Of a DNA stretch of 5,854 bases, positions 1 to 5,854 are shown one piece after another. Every line of letters starts with the position of its first letter. The first letter of the stretch is position 1. The notes beneath the pieces were generated by a model. That model saw only the letters and a list, made by a program, of their open reading frames with translations, was not told the origin of the DNA and ran no database searches. A program made the translations under genes and the position numbers. Source of the stretch: Thermoplasmata archaeon (GTDB lineage Archaea > Thermoplasmatota > DAOVMN01); NCBI GenBank assembly GCA_030630685.1, contig DAOVMN010000157.1, forward strand, positions 1 to 5,854, in the 5' to 3' direction.

Positions 1-29
1 ACTATTTTGTGGTCAGGATCGGTATCCCA

Positions 30-54
30 CTGGAAAGGAAATTGTCCTTTCCAG
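30..54. repeat. Perfect 10-bp inverted repeat, possible hairpin or operator
   Basis: The arms are CTGGAAAGGA (30-39) and TCCTTTCCAG (45-54), exact reverse complements separated by a 5-nt spacer AATTG. As RNA this would be a stable hairpin. It is followed about 15 nt later by a short T-rich stretch (69-73, TTTTT), so it may end an upstream + strand transcript. The hairpin does not run directly into the T tract, so a terminator call is weak. It lies about 100 bp upstream of the predicted gene 1 TATA box, so a DNA-binding site is an alternative. Confidence 0.6.
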
Positions 55-103
55 ATTGAGAGTTTACATTTTTATGTGGTTGACAATATCTAAATTCTTA
101 TTC

Positions 104-121
104 ACTATGTTGCGACATAGT
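104..121. repeat. Perfect 7-bp inverted repeat upstream of the gene 1 promoter
   Basis: The arms ACTATGT (104-110) and ACATAGT (115-121) are exact reverse complements around a TGCG spacer. The site ends about 33 bp before the TATA box at 155-162, a position suited to a transcriptional activator in archaea. Because the next gene encodes a DNA-binding regulator, autoregulation through this site is an attractive guess. Nothing in the sequence proves that the protein binds here. Confidence 0.45.
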
Positions 122-149
122 CCCCAGGATTGTTGCAGTTCAATTCCCC

Positions 150-162
150 AAAGGTATAAATA
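150..162 (+). promoter_or_regulatory. TATA box with BRE-like element for gene 1
   Basis: TATAAATA at 155-162 is a near-consensus archaeal TATA box, preceded by the purine-rich AAAGG (150-154), which resembles a TFB recognition element. Archaeal transcription usually starts about 22-27 nt downstream of the box, which puts the start near 180-190 and gives a leader of about 30-40 nt before the ATG at 221. A weaker alternative box, CTATAAT, lies at 174-180. Confidence 0.6.
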
Positions 163-208
163 GTATGGAAACCCTATAATGACGATCTCGGGATTTATCC
201 AAATGTAA

Positions 209-212
209 GAGG
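209..212 (+). promoter_or_regulatory. Shine-Dalgarno-like GAGG supporting the gene 1 start
   Basis: GAGG (209-212) sits 8 nt before the ATG at 221, good spacing for pairing with the 3' end of 16S rRNA. An in-frame TAA at 206-208 rules out an earlier start, so the ATG at 221 is the first possible ATG and has its own binding site. Confidence 0.55.
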
Positions 213-220
213 CGGATAAA

Positions 221-1993
221 ATGTTGAATAAACCATGCACTATCCTCATACCGGCCCTTCTTGGCGTCCTTCTCGTGGTAGTCCTCAGCGCAATTCCCGG
301 AGAGGCCCGAACCATAACGGTTGACGATGACGGACCGGCAGATCATTCAAACATCAAGGATGCAATCACTGATGCCCAGGATGGAGATACTATAAGCGTA
401 TATGAGGGGACATATTATGAGAACGTGGTAGTGAATAAGTCGGTGAACCTGATCGGAAACGGCTCGACCCTCACGACAATCGATGGGGAAGGGCATAGAA
501 ATGTTGTGCTCATAACCACCGATTGGGTGAATATGAGCGGATTTACGGTCATGGGAAGCGGTCACAGGAGATCAGCAATCAAGATCGAATCATCGTATTC
601 ACGGATATTCAACAATACCTGCACGAATTCTTATCATGGCATTCTCATCAAGCACTCCAATACTGGCATCATTGCAAACAACAATTGCTCGGGAAATAAT
701 GAAAATGGTATCTGGCTGATAAGTTCACATAATAATACGCTCACGAACAATTCCTGTTCAACGAATGATTGTGGAATCCATCTCTCTAACTCGGCCAACA
801 ATATAGTATCCGACAATATCTGCTCGATGAACGAGGGATGTGGCATCCGACTCTTTGATTCTACCTCGAACACCTTTACCTACAATAGGATCACTGAAAA
901 CAAAAGGGGAATCCATCTGTATGGATTTTGCAGGAACAACAATGCCCATTATAATAATATCTCCGGCAATACAGCCTATGGCATTAGTGGCCCTGGTATC
1001 GATGCCACCTGCAACTGGTGGGGTCATACCTCCGGACCCTATCACCCATCCAATAACTCCGAAGGCAAAGGTGACAAGATTACAGATCAAATTCATTTCG
1101 AACCTTGGTTTTCTGATCCAATTCATGATAGGGTTATTCAAGAAAAGCTCTCTGGCTATATTGCCGACTCATTCAAAGTCCCCTTAGAAGATGTGAAAAT
1201 ACGGATAGAGTATGATGAAATGTCAAGAACAGTATATTCCAATAAAACCGGATATTATTCCATTTCACATGTCCGACTCGGTAATTCAACGAATAGAGTA
1301 ATCGTTTCAAGGAATGGTTACAGGAATTTTGAGACTGAGATCGAGATAGGCGAAAATACAATACTCAATGTGACATTAGAAAAAGAAAAAGAGGAGGACA
1401 TCTTCACTCTCGATCCCACTCACCCCGTGATAGGGGCTTTACTAGTCGGGTTGTTTGGTTTTTATCTCTATTCTTTCCATAAAGCAGATCAAAAATATGC
1501 ACTGTTATCGATTATGCCCCCTCTGTACACCAAGCTGAGAAAGGATAAGATCCTTGATCAAAAGAAGCGTCAGTACATCTATCGGTACCTCTCCAACAAC
1601 CCGGGAGCGAATTACACCAGCATCAAGAAGGAGCTGAACCTCGGAACGAGTAGCCTTGTATACCATCTGAAGGTTTTGCAGAGAGAAGGTTTTATCCGTT
1701 CCAGGAAGGAGATGGGTAGAAGAATTTTCCATACGAGGGATTCAGCCTGGAACTCAGACATCGCTAAGTCCAATATTCCCCTTTCCCCCATGCAAACCCG
1801 TATTCTAAATCATCTGATGAACCACGGTCCCGCTGCACAAACTGATATTGAAAAAAAGTTGTCCCTCAAACAGCAGTCAGTGAGCTACAGCATAAATAAG
1901 CTTCAGGAAAAAGGATTGGTTCAATGTACCGGGAAAGGGAAAGGAGCTTTATGCAGGGTGATAGAGGAACTGCAGGATACTCATGATTCATAG
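221..1993 (+). CDS. Membrane-anchored transcriptional regulator with beta-helix ectodomain and two winged-helix domains
   Basis: This looks like a one-component transmembrane sensor that binds DNA directly. Residues 1-29 form a signal peptide or signal anchor (hydrophobic core 8-25, possible cleavage after Gly-Glu-Ala). Residues 31 to about 299 form a right-handed parallel beta-helix of the NosD/PbH1 type, with Asn-rich coils of 22-23 residues and a closing NWWG (265-268)...GKGD...PW (295-296) motif. Residues about 308-386 resemble a carboxypeptidase regulatory-like beta-sandwich (SGYIAD...NKTGYYSI...NVTLE). A single transmembrane helix follows at about 402-419, acidic on the outer side and basic on the inner. 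The cytoplasmic tail has the linker PPLYTKLRKDKILD (433-446), then wHTH 1 (about 447-505, core LVYHLKVLQREGFIRSR) and wHTH 2 (about 519-585, core SVSYSINKLQEKGLV). The two-wHTH layout matches the archaeal COG3398-type regulators. The start is fixed by the upstream TAA and GAGG. The ectodomain is paralogous to that of the downstream gene, a likely target. The ligand and regulon are unknown; it could be an activator or a repressor. Confidence 0.9.
   Translation: MLNKPCTILIPALLGVLLVVVLSAIPGEARTITVDDDGPADHSNIKDAITDAQDGDTISVYEGTYYENVVVNKSVNLIGNGSTLTTIDGEGHRNVVLITTDWVNMSGFTVMGSGHRRSAIKIESSYSRIFNNTCTNSYHGILIKHSNTGIIANNNCSGNNENGIWLISSHNNTLTNNSCSTNDCGIHLSNSANNIVSDNICSMNEGCGIRLFDSTSNTFTYNRITENKRGIHLYGFCRNNNAHYNNISGNTAYGISGPGIDATCNWWGHTSGPYHPSNNSEGKGDKITDQIHFEPWFSDPIHDRVIQEKLSGYIADSFKVPLEDVKIRIEYDEMSRTVYSNKTGYYSISHVRLGNSTNRVIVSRNGYRNFETEIEIGENTILNVTLEKEKEEDIFTLDPTHPVIGALLVGLFGFYLYSFHKADQKYALLSIMPPLYTKLRKDKILDQKKRQYIYRYLSNNPGANYTSIKKELNLGTSSLVYHLKVLQREGFIRSRKEMGRRIFHTRDSAWNSDIAKSNIPLSPMQTRILNHLMNHGPAAQTDIEKKLSLKQQSVSYSINKLQEKGLVQCTGKGKGALCRVIEELQDTHDS
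311..550 (+). repeat. Duplicated beta-helix segment, copy 1 (pairs with 2227-2466)
   Basis: These 80 codons (residues 31-110 of gene 1) align without a gap to residues 45-124 of gene 2. By my hand count 61 of 80 residues are identical (about 76%). The longest exact DNA matches are short, for example 17 nt at 446-462 against 2362-2378, so the duplication is old or the copies came from a larger family and diverged under protein-level constraint. Confidence 0.85.
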
Positions 1994-2065
1994 ACCATTT
2001 AATATGAAAAAATGAACGAATGGAAACATCGAGGAAAAAACTCACAAGAACGTTTTACAATCATT

Positions 2066-2073
2066 ATTTATAG
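2066..2073 (+). promoter_or_regulatory. TATA box for gene 2
   Basis: ATTTATAG (2066-2073) lies in the AT-rich gap after gene 1. A start 22-27 nt downstream falls at about 2092-2097, on top of the ATG at 2095, which predicts a leaderless mRNA. No Shine-Dalgarno motif precedes that ATG, in agreement. The rest of the 1994-2094 gap holds no coding frame and no convincing terminator, only a short T run at 2053-2056, so read-through from gene 1 is also possible. Confidence 0.5.
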
Positions 2074-2076
2074 TTC

Positions 2077-2099
2077 TTCATGATTGATGACATCATGAA
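2077..2099. promoter_or_regulatory. Perfect 8-bp inverted repeat over the gene 2 start, candidate operator
   Basis: The arms TTCATGAT (2077-2084) and ATCATGAA (2092-2099) are exact reverse complements with a 7-bp spacer (TGATGAC), centred at 2088. The site begins 4 bp after the TATA box and covers the predicted transcription start and the ATG at 2095. A dimeric winged-helix protein bound here would be expected to block transcription initiation. The arm length and spacing suit such a protein; that the gene 1 product binds it is inference. Confidence 0.45.
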
Positions 2100-5000
2100 C
2101 AAAATAGCATTCTTCAGGAAAAAATGGTATTGTCCCAAATCCCTGACGAAGACCTTCTTGATTCTTGGAATTGGAGTATTGGGAATCCTGATATTCCTAT
2201 TAGTAACCAAGGGAGCGAGTGCAGCAACAATCACAGTGGACGATGACGGGGGAGCTAACTTTTCAAAGATTCGTGATGCGATTGATGCTGCAAATGATGG
2301 AGATACGATTCAGGTCTATGAAGGAACATATTATGAGAATATAGTAGTGGATAAATCAGTAAACCTGATCGGAAACGGTTCGGCGAATACAACCATTGAC
2401 GGCGGGGGGCATACAAATGCAGTGAAAATAACAGCCGATGGGGTGAACATGAGCGGCTTCACGGTGAGGAACGGGGCCAGGGGTATCAAAGTGGAATCAG
2501 ACCACAACCACATCTTTGAGAATAACTGCTCGAACAACAGCAACTACGGCATCTTTCTTTATTATTCGGACAGCAACATCCTGAAGAATAACACATGCTC
2601 CCTTAACGATTGGGATGGCATCTCTCTCGACCATTCGGACAGCAACATCCTTTTCAACAACACCTGCTCCTTTAACGATGAGGATGGCATCAGTCTCAAG
2701 ATCTCCTGCAGCAACACATTATCGAATAACACCTGCTCCTTTAACGATGAGGATGGCATATTCCTTTTCCGGGATTCCAGAAATAATACAGCCCATTACA
2801 ACAACATCGTTGATAACGGAGAATACGGTATCGATACCTCGGACAATGACGGCTACCGGATAAACGCCACCCACAACTTCTGGGGCACCGATCTTGGCCC
2901 TTATCACGCGGAATATAACACAAAGGGAAAAGGAAACACGGTAACCGATCATGTTGAGTTCTCACCCTGGCTGGATGAAGATGGGAATGAGTTTTATTAT
3001 GACTTTACCATATCGTCCCAGGATTATCATAAGGCCGCAGATCCAGGAGAATTTGTTTATTACTACATTAACATAATGAACAACGGGACAGGGAGGGACA
3101 GTTATACCCTGGACTCCAGGGATGTACCGGCTCACCTGGTCGTTTTATTCCCTGAGGGAAAAAATACCGGGGAAGTGGAACCAGATAATCAGACGGTCGT
3201 CAAGGTTGCCGTGCTGGTCGAGGATAATACTCCTTCGGGAAGACTATTTTTCAATATATCTGTAGCATCACAGGCGGATCACCGCCTGTTTGATAAGTTA
3301 ATGTTTACCCTGGATGCAAACCAGACCTATGATGTCTCCATATATCTGCCAGGTGATGTGAAGATATATCCGGGATACAACGAGACCCTGGAACTTCTCA
3401 TCAGGAATACCGGAACAGGCGATGATTACTACGAGATCAAGGTTACAAAGCCAGAAGGTAGCAACACCACTATTACCATCTCTCCACCACTCACAGAAAC
3501 AATCGGTCCGTACAATCGGACAAAGGTGGAGATCGGGTTTGAGATAAAGGGCGGAGAGGCACCGAAGATCGAAAGATTCATCATCACCGTTACCTCGCAG
3601 CTTGCAAAGGAGGATAAGCTGGATATCTATGAAAACACCACGGTGGACGTGGAGATCGGCGCAACCTACGGTATAAGTCTGCTTGTGGATGAGGTGCTGG
3701 TATCAGCCCATCCCGCACATGATCATGACGGATGGATCGACTTTATCATAACCGTGGAGAATGCGGGTACTGGCAGGGACACATTCAAACTCGAACTTGT
3801 GGACGAAAGGCCCAACTCCACCATAGGGAAATACAATAAATGGGCACGACTCTCACCCACAAGTATTACCCTTGAGCCGAAAGCGAGCGCCGATGTTATC
3901 CTTAATGTAACGGTTCCGAGATACAAGGCCGATGCGGATGCCATTTCAGACAACATTACCAAGGACATAAAGGTCCTTGTCTATTCCGATAATGCCAGGG
4001 AAAACCTTGTGGAGGAGGAAAGAAAGACAACGAAGACCTTCCTTGCCCATGTGCGGATCCGGGAATACTATTATGCGTTTTTTGCCTCGAACCCCTCGGT
4101 GGATGTGAACAGGGAGGAGACAAAGACCCTGACAATGACATTGATGAGCGAGGGCAATGGAGTGGAAACATACCATTTCATGAAGAACGGAGAGAATGAT
4201 GACGGCACTACCCACATGGACTGGTACTGGTTCACCTCCGAGCCTTCCGCAGAGGTTGAACCGGGCGCTTCCGCGATCATCAACATCACGGTACAGCCTG
4301 GGAATTCTGCCAGACTCGGGACCCACCAGTTATTCCTGTATGCCTCTCCAGCAAGCGAGCCCACCTATGAAACAGAACACGAGTACTTTACCTATAATAT
4401 CCCGGAAACAGTGGGTGCCTTATGGTCCTCTGGGGATAATAAACCATTGAATCCAAAAACTCAGGGCTCTGTCGATCTCAGAATAACGGTGAAGAACAAT
4501 GGTACAAGTGAAAACTTCAACCTGATCGAGCTGAATAATCCCACCAACCTCCCCGATGAATGGGCATTTAGCTGGAGTGGAGGAAGTTCCCAGAGAATAA
4601 ACCCGGGCTCGACCCATCCCTTCGTCCTGAGGATCACGGTTCCCGGCGACTACACCAAGGTCCCTGCGGGAGTCCATGAAATTGACATAACCGGAACCTA
4701 CGAGATACTGGGAGGAGGAACCGAACCAATACCGGCTGTGGTCGAGGTGATCGTAAATGTGAGTGCGATTTACGACGTGCAAGTAGACACTGACCAGTCA
4801 ATCATTACAGATAAAGACCCGGGAGAGAACGCCACCTTCGTAGCTAACGTAAAGAACACGGGTAATATTAACGAGACCTTCCAGTTGAGCCTTCTCAGTC
4901 CTTCCTTCGGGAATGATGCCAGGGACTGGTCCGTAATAATGGAAGGGGATCGGATCGTCCTTCGGTCCGGGGAAACAAAGGCGGTTCATGGGGGGGTCAA

Positions 5001-5854
5001 TATCCCCGCCTTCAGCGTGGAGAACGACGAGGCCCAGATGGGCGACTACAAAGTAAAGCTTCAGGCCTATCCCCTGAGCGAGGATTCACGGAAAAGGTAT
5101 GTGGAGTTCACGATAGGGGTGGATGGCATCTACGAGCTCACGATAAAATCGGATACCCCGGGGAAGGATGAAACCATCGAGCCCTATGGCCCCACCACAC
5201 TCTACTATATAGTGGCCATCAGAAACCTGGCAAATACCGATGATACCATCGATGTGTCTGTTCCGAGCGGTCAACTTTCAGGGATGAAAAAGAACTGGGA
5301 ACCCAAATTTGCTCTGGCTGGAAGTACCAACTACCAAACTGTCCTATCAATATCCAACATGGACCCACTGGAAGAAAAGGATGTGATCATGCAGCTTAGA
5401 ATCGATGAGGACACCAAAGAGGGCCAATACACCCTTCTTGTCAAGGCCAAATCCCAGGGGGATCCCGCGGTCTACCAATACGTAACCCTCTATGTGAACC
5501 TCTCGAATCCCAGGTTCGAGACCAAGATATGGGCCGATAACCCTGGGAAGAGTGCGACACTCAAGGCAAATGAGGGCATCGAGATGACATTCATTCTCTC
5601 AATCAGGAACATGGGCGAAAGACTAGATTACTTTAACATCTTCGTGCCCTCGGATGAGTTTCCAGAGGATTATGACTGGAAGGCATATTTCGGGATCTCG
5701 GGAACCCAGACATATAAGACCATCACCCTGCCTTCTCTTTCCCAGGCCACCGAGGCCATTAGGATCATTATAGACAAGAAGCCAGACGAGGATAATTACG
5801 AGCTAAGGGTGAAGGCGGAATCCCAGGGAGATACCGCTGCCCACGATTACGTTA
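2095..5854 (+). CDS. Giant surface protein: beta-helix domain plus Ig-like repeat array (partial, 3' end outside window)
   Basis: The frame is open from here to the window edge (1253 codons, no stop). Residues about 1-43 are a signal sequence: a basic start (FFRKKW), a hydrophobic core at 21-37, and possible cleavage after Ala-Ser-Ala (41-43). Residues 45 to about 295 form a right-handed parallel beta-helix of NosD/PbH1 type closely related to that of gene 1, closed by NFWG (261-264)...GKGN...SPW (290-292). From about 300 on come eight beta-sandwich modules of 108-129 residues, each with an 'N-x-G-x-x-x-D/E-x-F/Y' signature typical of CARDB/NEW3-like Ig folds. No catalytic motif is evident, so an adhesin, S-layer-associated or stalk-like role is likelier than an enzyme, though beta-helix proteins can bind or cut polysaccharides. 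Many N-x-S/T sequons suggest N-glycosylation. I chose the ATG at 2095 because the TATA box predicts a leaderless start there; the in-frame ATG at 2080 is the alternative and adds five residues. A C-terminal membrane anchor may lie beyond the edge. Confidence 0.85.
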   Translation, partial: MNKIAFFRKKWYCPKSLTKTFLILGIGVLGILIFLLVTKGASAATITVDDDGGANFSKIRDAIDAANDGDTIQVYEGTYYENIVVDKSVNLIGNGSANTTIDGGGHTNAVKITADGVNMSGFTVRNGARGIKVESDHNHIFENNCSNNSNYGIFLYYSDSNILKNNTCSLNDWDGISLDHSDSNILFNNTCSFNDEDGISLKISCSNTLSNNTCSFNDEDGIFLFRDSRNNTAHYNNIVDNGEYGIDTSDNDGYRINATHNFWGTDLGPYHAEYNTKGKGNTVTDHVEFSPWLDEDGNEFYYDFTISSQDYHKAADPGEFVYYYINIMNNGTGRDSYTLDSRDVPAHLVVLFPEGKNTGEVEPDNQTVVKVAVLVEDNTPSGRLFFNISVASQADHRLFDKLMFTLDANQTYDVSIYLPGDVKIYPGYNETLELLIRNTGTGDDYYEIKVTKPEGSNTTITISPPLTETIGPYNRTKVEIGFEIKGGEAPKIERFIITVTSQLAKEDKLDIYENTTVDVEIGATYGISLLVDEVLVSAHPAHDHDGWIDFIITVENAGTGRDTFKLELVDERPNSTIGKYNKWARLSPTSITLEPKASADVILNVTVPRYKADADAISDNITKDIKVLVYSDNARENLVEEERKTTKTFLAHVRIREYYYAFFASNPSVDVNREETKTLTMTLMSEGNGVETYHFMKNGENDDGTTHMDWYWFTSEPSAEVEPGASAIINITVQPGNSARLGTHQLFLYASPASEPTYETEHEYFTYNIPETVGALWSSGDNKPLNPKTQGSVDLRITVKNNGTSENFNLIELNNPTNLPDEWAFSWSGGSSQRINPGSTHPFVLRITVPGDYTKVPAGVHEIDITGTYEILGGGTEPIPAVVEVIVNVSAIYDVQVDTDQSIITDKDPGENATFVANVKNTGNINETFQLSLLSPSFGNDARDWSVIMEGDRIVLRSGETKAVHGGVNIPAFSVENDEAQMGDYKVKLQAYPLSEDSRKRYVEFTIGVDGIYELTIKSDTPGKDETIEPYGPTTLYYIVAIRNLANTDDTIDVSVPSGQLSGMKKNWEPKFALAGSTNYQTVLSISNMDPLEEKDVIMQLRIDEDTKEGQYTLLVKAKSQGDPAVYQYVTLYVNLSNPRFETKIWADNPGKSATLKANEGIEMTFILSIRNMGERLDYFNIFVPSDEFPEDYDWKAYFGISGTQTYKTITLPSLSQATEAIRIIIDKKPDEDNYELRVKAESQGDTAAHDYV
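2227..2466 (+). repeat. Duplicated beta-helix segment, copy 2 (pairs with 311-550)
   Basis: This is the gene 2 counterpart of the shared N-terminal beta-helix segment. It keeps TITVDDDG, DGDTI, VYEGTYYEN, KSVNLIGNGS, TTIDG and VNMSGFTV unchanged, while the 19 differing positions are scattered. Confidence 0.85.
2590..2796 (+). repeat. Three tandem 69-bp units encoding 23-residue beta-helix coils
   Basis: The units start at 2590, 2659 and 2728. The second and third share an exact 32-bp match (2659-2690 and 2728-2759); the first differs from them at a few positions. A further match, TTCGGACAGCAACATCCT, recurs at 2565 and 2634, also 69 bp apart, so the pattern extends one unit upstream. Each unit encodes N-N-T-C-S-x-N-D-x-D-G-I, one coil of the helix. 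The near-identity at the DNA level suggests recent duplication or gene conversion of a coil. Confidence 0.85.
2992..5854 (+). repeat. Eight tandem Ig-like (CARDB/NEW3-like) modules
   Basis: Approximate residue limits in gene 2 are 300-412, 413-522, 523-653, 654-771, 772-890, 891-1009, 1010-1136 and 1137 to the edge. The signature Asn falls near 329, 438, 556, then a Ser at 685, and Asn again at 801, 921, 1044 and 1172. Examples are NNGTGRDSY, NTGTGDDYY, NAGTGRDTF and NTGNINETF. The last two modules end alike (VKAKSQGDPAVYQYV and VKAESQGDTAAHDYV, 123 residues apart) and look like the most recent pair. The modules are otherwise diverged, so domain borders are good to about five residues. Confidence 0.75.

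Larger units (their letters stand above)
1..220. other. Upstream region with no assignable gene
   Basis: No reading frame here can be assigned to a protein. On the + strand all three frames are open at the left edge: one reaches TAA at 91-93, one reaches TAG at 161-163, and one reaches TGA at 57-59. Any of them could be the tail of an upstream gene, but the peptides show no motif that lets me choose. The supportable content is two inverted repeats, a TATA-type promoter and a ribosome-binding site, listed separately. The composition is AT-rich compared with the coding regions, which fits an intergenic regulatory stretch. Confidence 0.6.

Noticed and set aside
1..93. Tail of an upstream gene ending at TAA 91-93, or in another frame at TGA 57-59
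   Set aside because: All three + frames are open at the edge and none of the short peptides has a motif, so a gene call would be a guess.
758..1141. A - strand open frame of 127 codons opposite gene 1
   Set aside because: It is antisense to a conserved domain and shows no promoter or ribosome-binding site; long antisense frames are expected opposite repetitive Asn-rich coding sequence.
840..1187. A + strand open frame of 115 codons inside gene 1
   Set aside because: It lies wholly within the well-supported beta-helix frame of gene 1, has no start signals of its own, and its peptide shows no recognisable domain.
2046..2078. AAGAAC (2046-2051) and GTTCTT (2073-2078) as an inverted repeat flanking the gene 2 TATA box
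   Set aside because: The arms are only 6 bp and 21 bp apart, which is easily reached by chance in AT-rich DNA; the 8-bp repeat at 2077-2099 is much better.
2562..2759. A - strand frame whose peptide has an internal repeat (MPSSSLKEQVL)
   Set aside because: The repetition is only the shadow of the 69-bp coil repeats of gene 2 read on the opposite strand.
2590..2796. CRISPR-like regularly spaced repeats
   Set aside because: The 69-bp units are in frame, translate to beta-helix coils, and have no unique spacers between identical repeats.
3946..4782. Several - strand frames of 70-126 codons and one + strand frame (4196-4450) across the Ig-like region
   Set aside because: All overlap the continuous frame of gene 2, which has clear domain periodicity; none has a recognisable domain or start signal.

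Overview
The window looks archaeal, most likely from Thermoplasmatota or a related euryarchaeal lineage. Three things point there: TATA-box promoters at the expected spacing with no bacterial -35/-10 pattern; a membrane-anchored regulator with two winged-helix domains, a characteristic archaeal type; and secreted proteins that begin with the 'TITVDDDG...GTYYENVVV.KSVNLIGNGS' beta-helix start common in archaeal surface proteins. The lineage call rests on recalled family resemblance, not on a search.

Layout, all on the + strand. Positions 1-220 hold no gene I can assign. They contain two perfect inverted repeats (30-54 and 104-121), a good TATA box (about 155-162) and a Shine-Dalgarno-like GAGG (209-212). 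Gene 1 (221-1993, 590 aa, complete) encodes a signal peptide, a right-handed parallel beta-helix ectodomain, a carboxypeptidase-regulatory-like beta-sandwich, one transmembrane helix and two cytoplasmic winged helix-turn-helix domains. It reads as a one-component transmembrane sensor-regulator. The gap of about 100 bp (1994-2094) carries a second TATA box and a perfect 8-bp inverted repeat over the predicted transcription and translation start of gene 2. Gene 2 (2095 to beyond 5854, at least 1253 aa, no stop in the window) encodes a very large secreted or membrane-tethered surface protein: a signal sequence, a beta-helix closely related to that of gene 1, then eight Ig-like (CARDB/NEW3-like) modules of about 110-130 residues. 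It is open at the right edge.

The main point is the pairing. The two neighbours share a paralogous ectodomain (61 of 80 residues identical, without gaps, across the N-terminal part). In gene 1 it is coupled to DNA-binding domains and in gene 2 to a long surface stalk. I infer, without proof, that the regulator senses the same ligand or surface partner that the large protein engages and controls its neighbour, possibly through the inverted repeat at the gene 2 promoter. Apart from these two genes and their promoter regions I see no RNA genes, CRISPR arrays or mobile elements.
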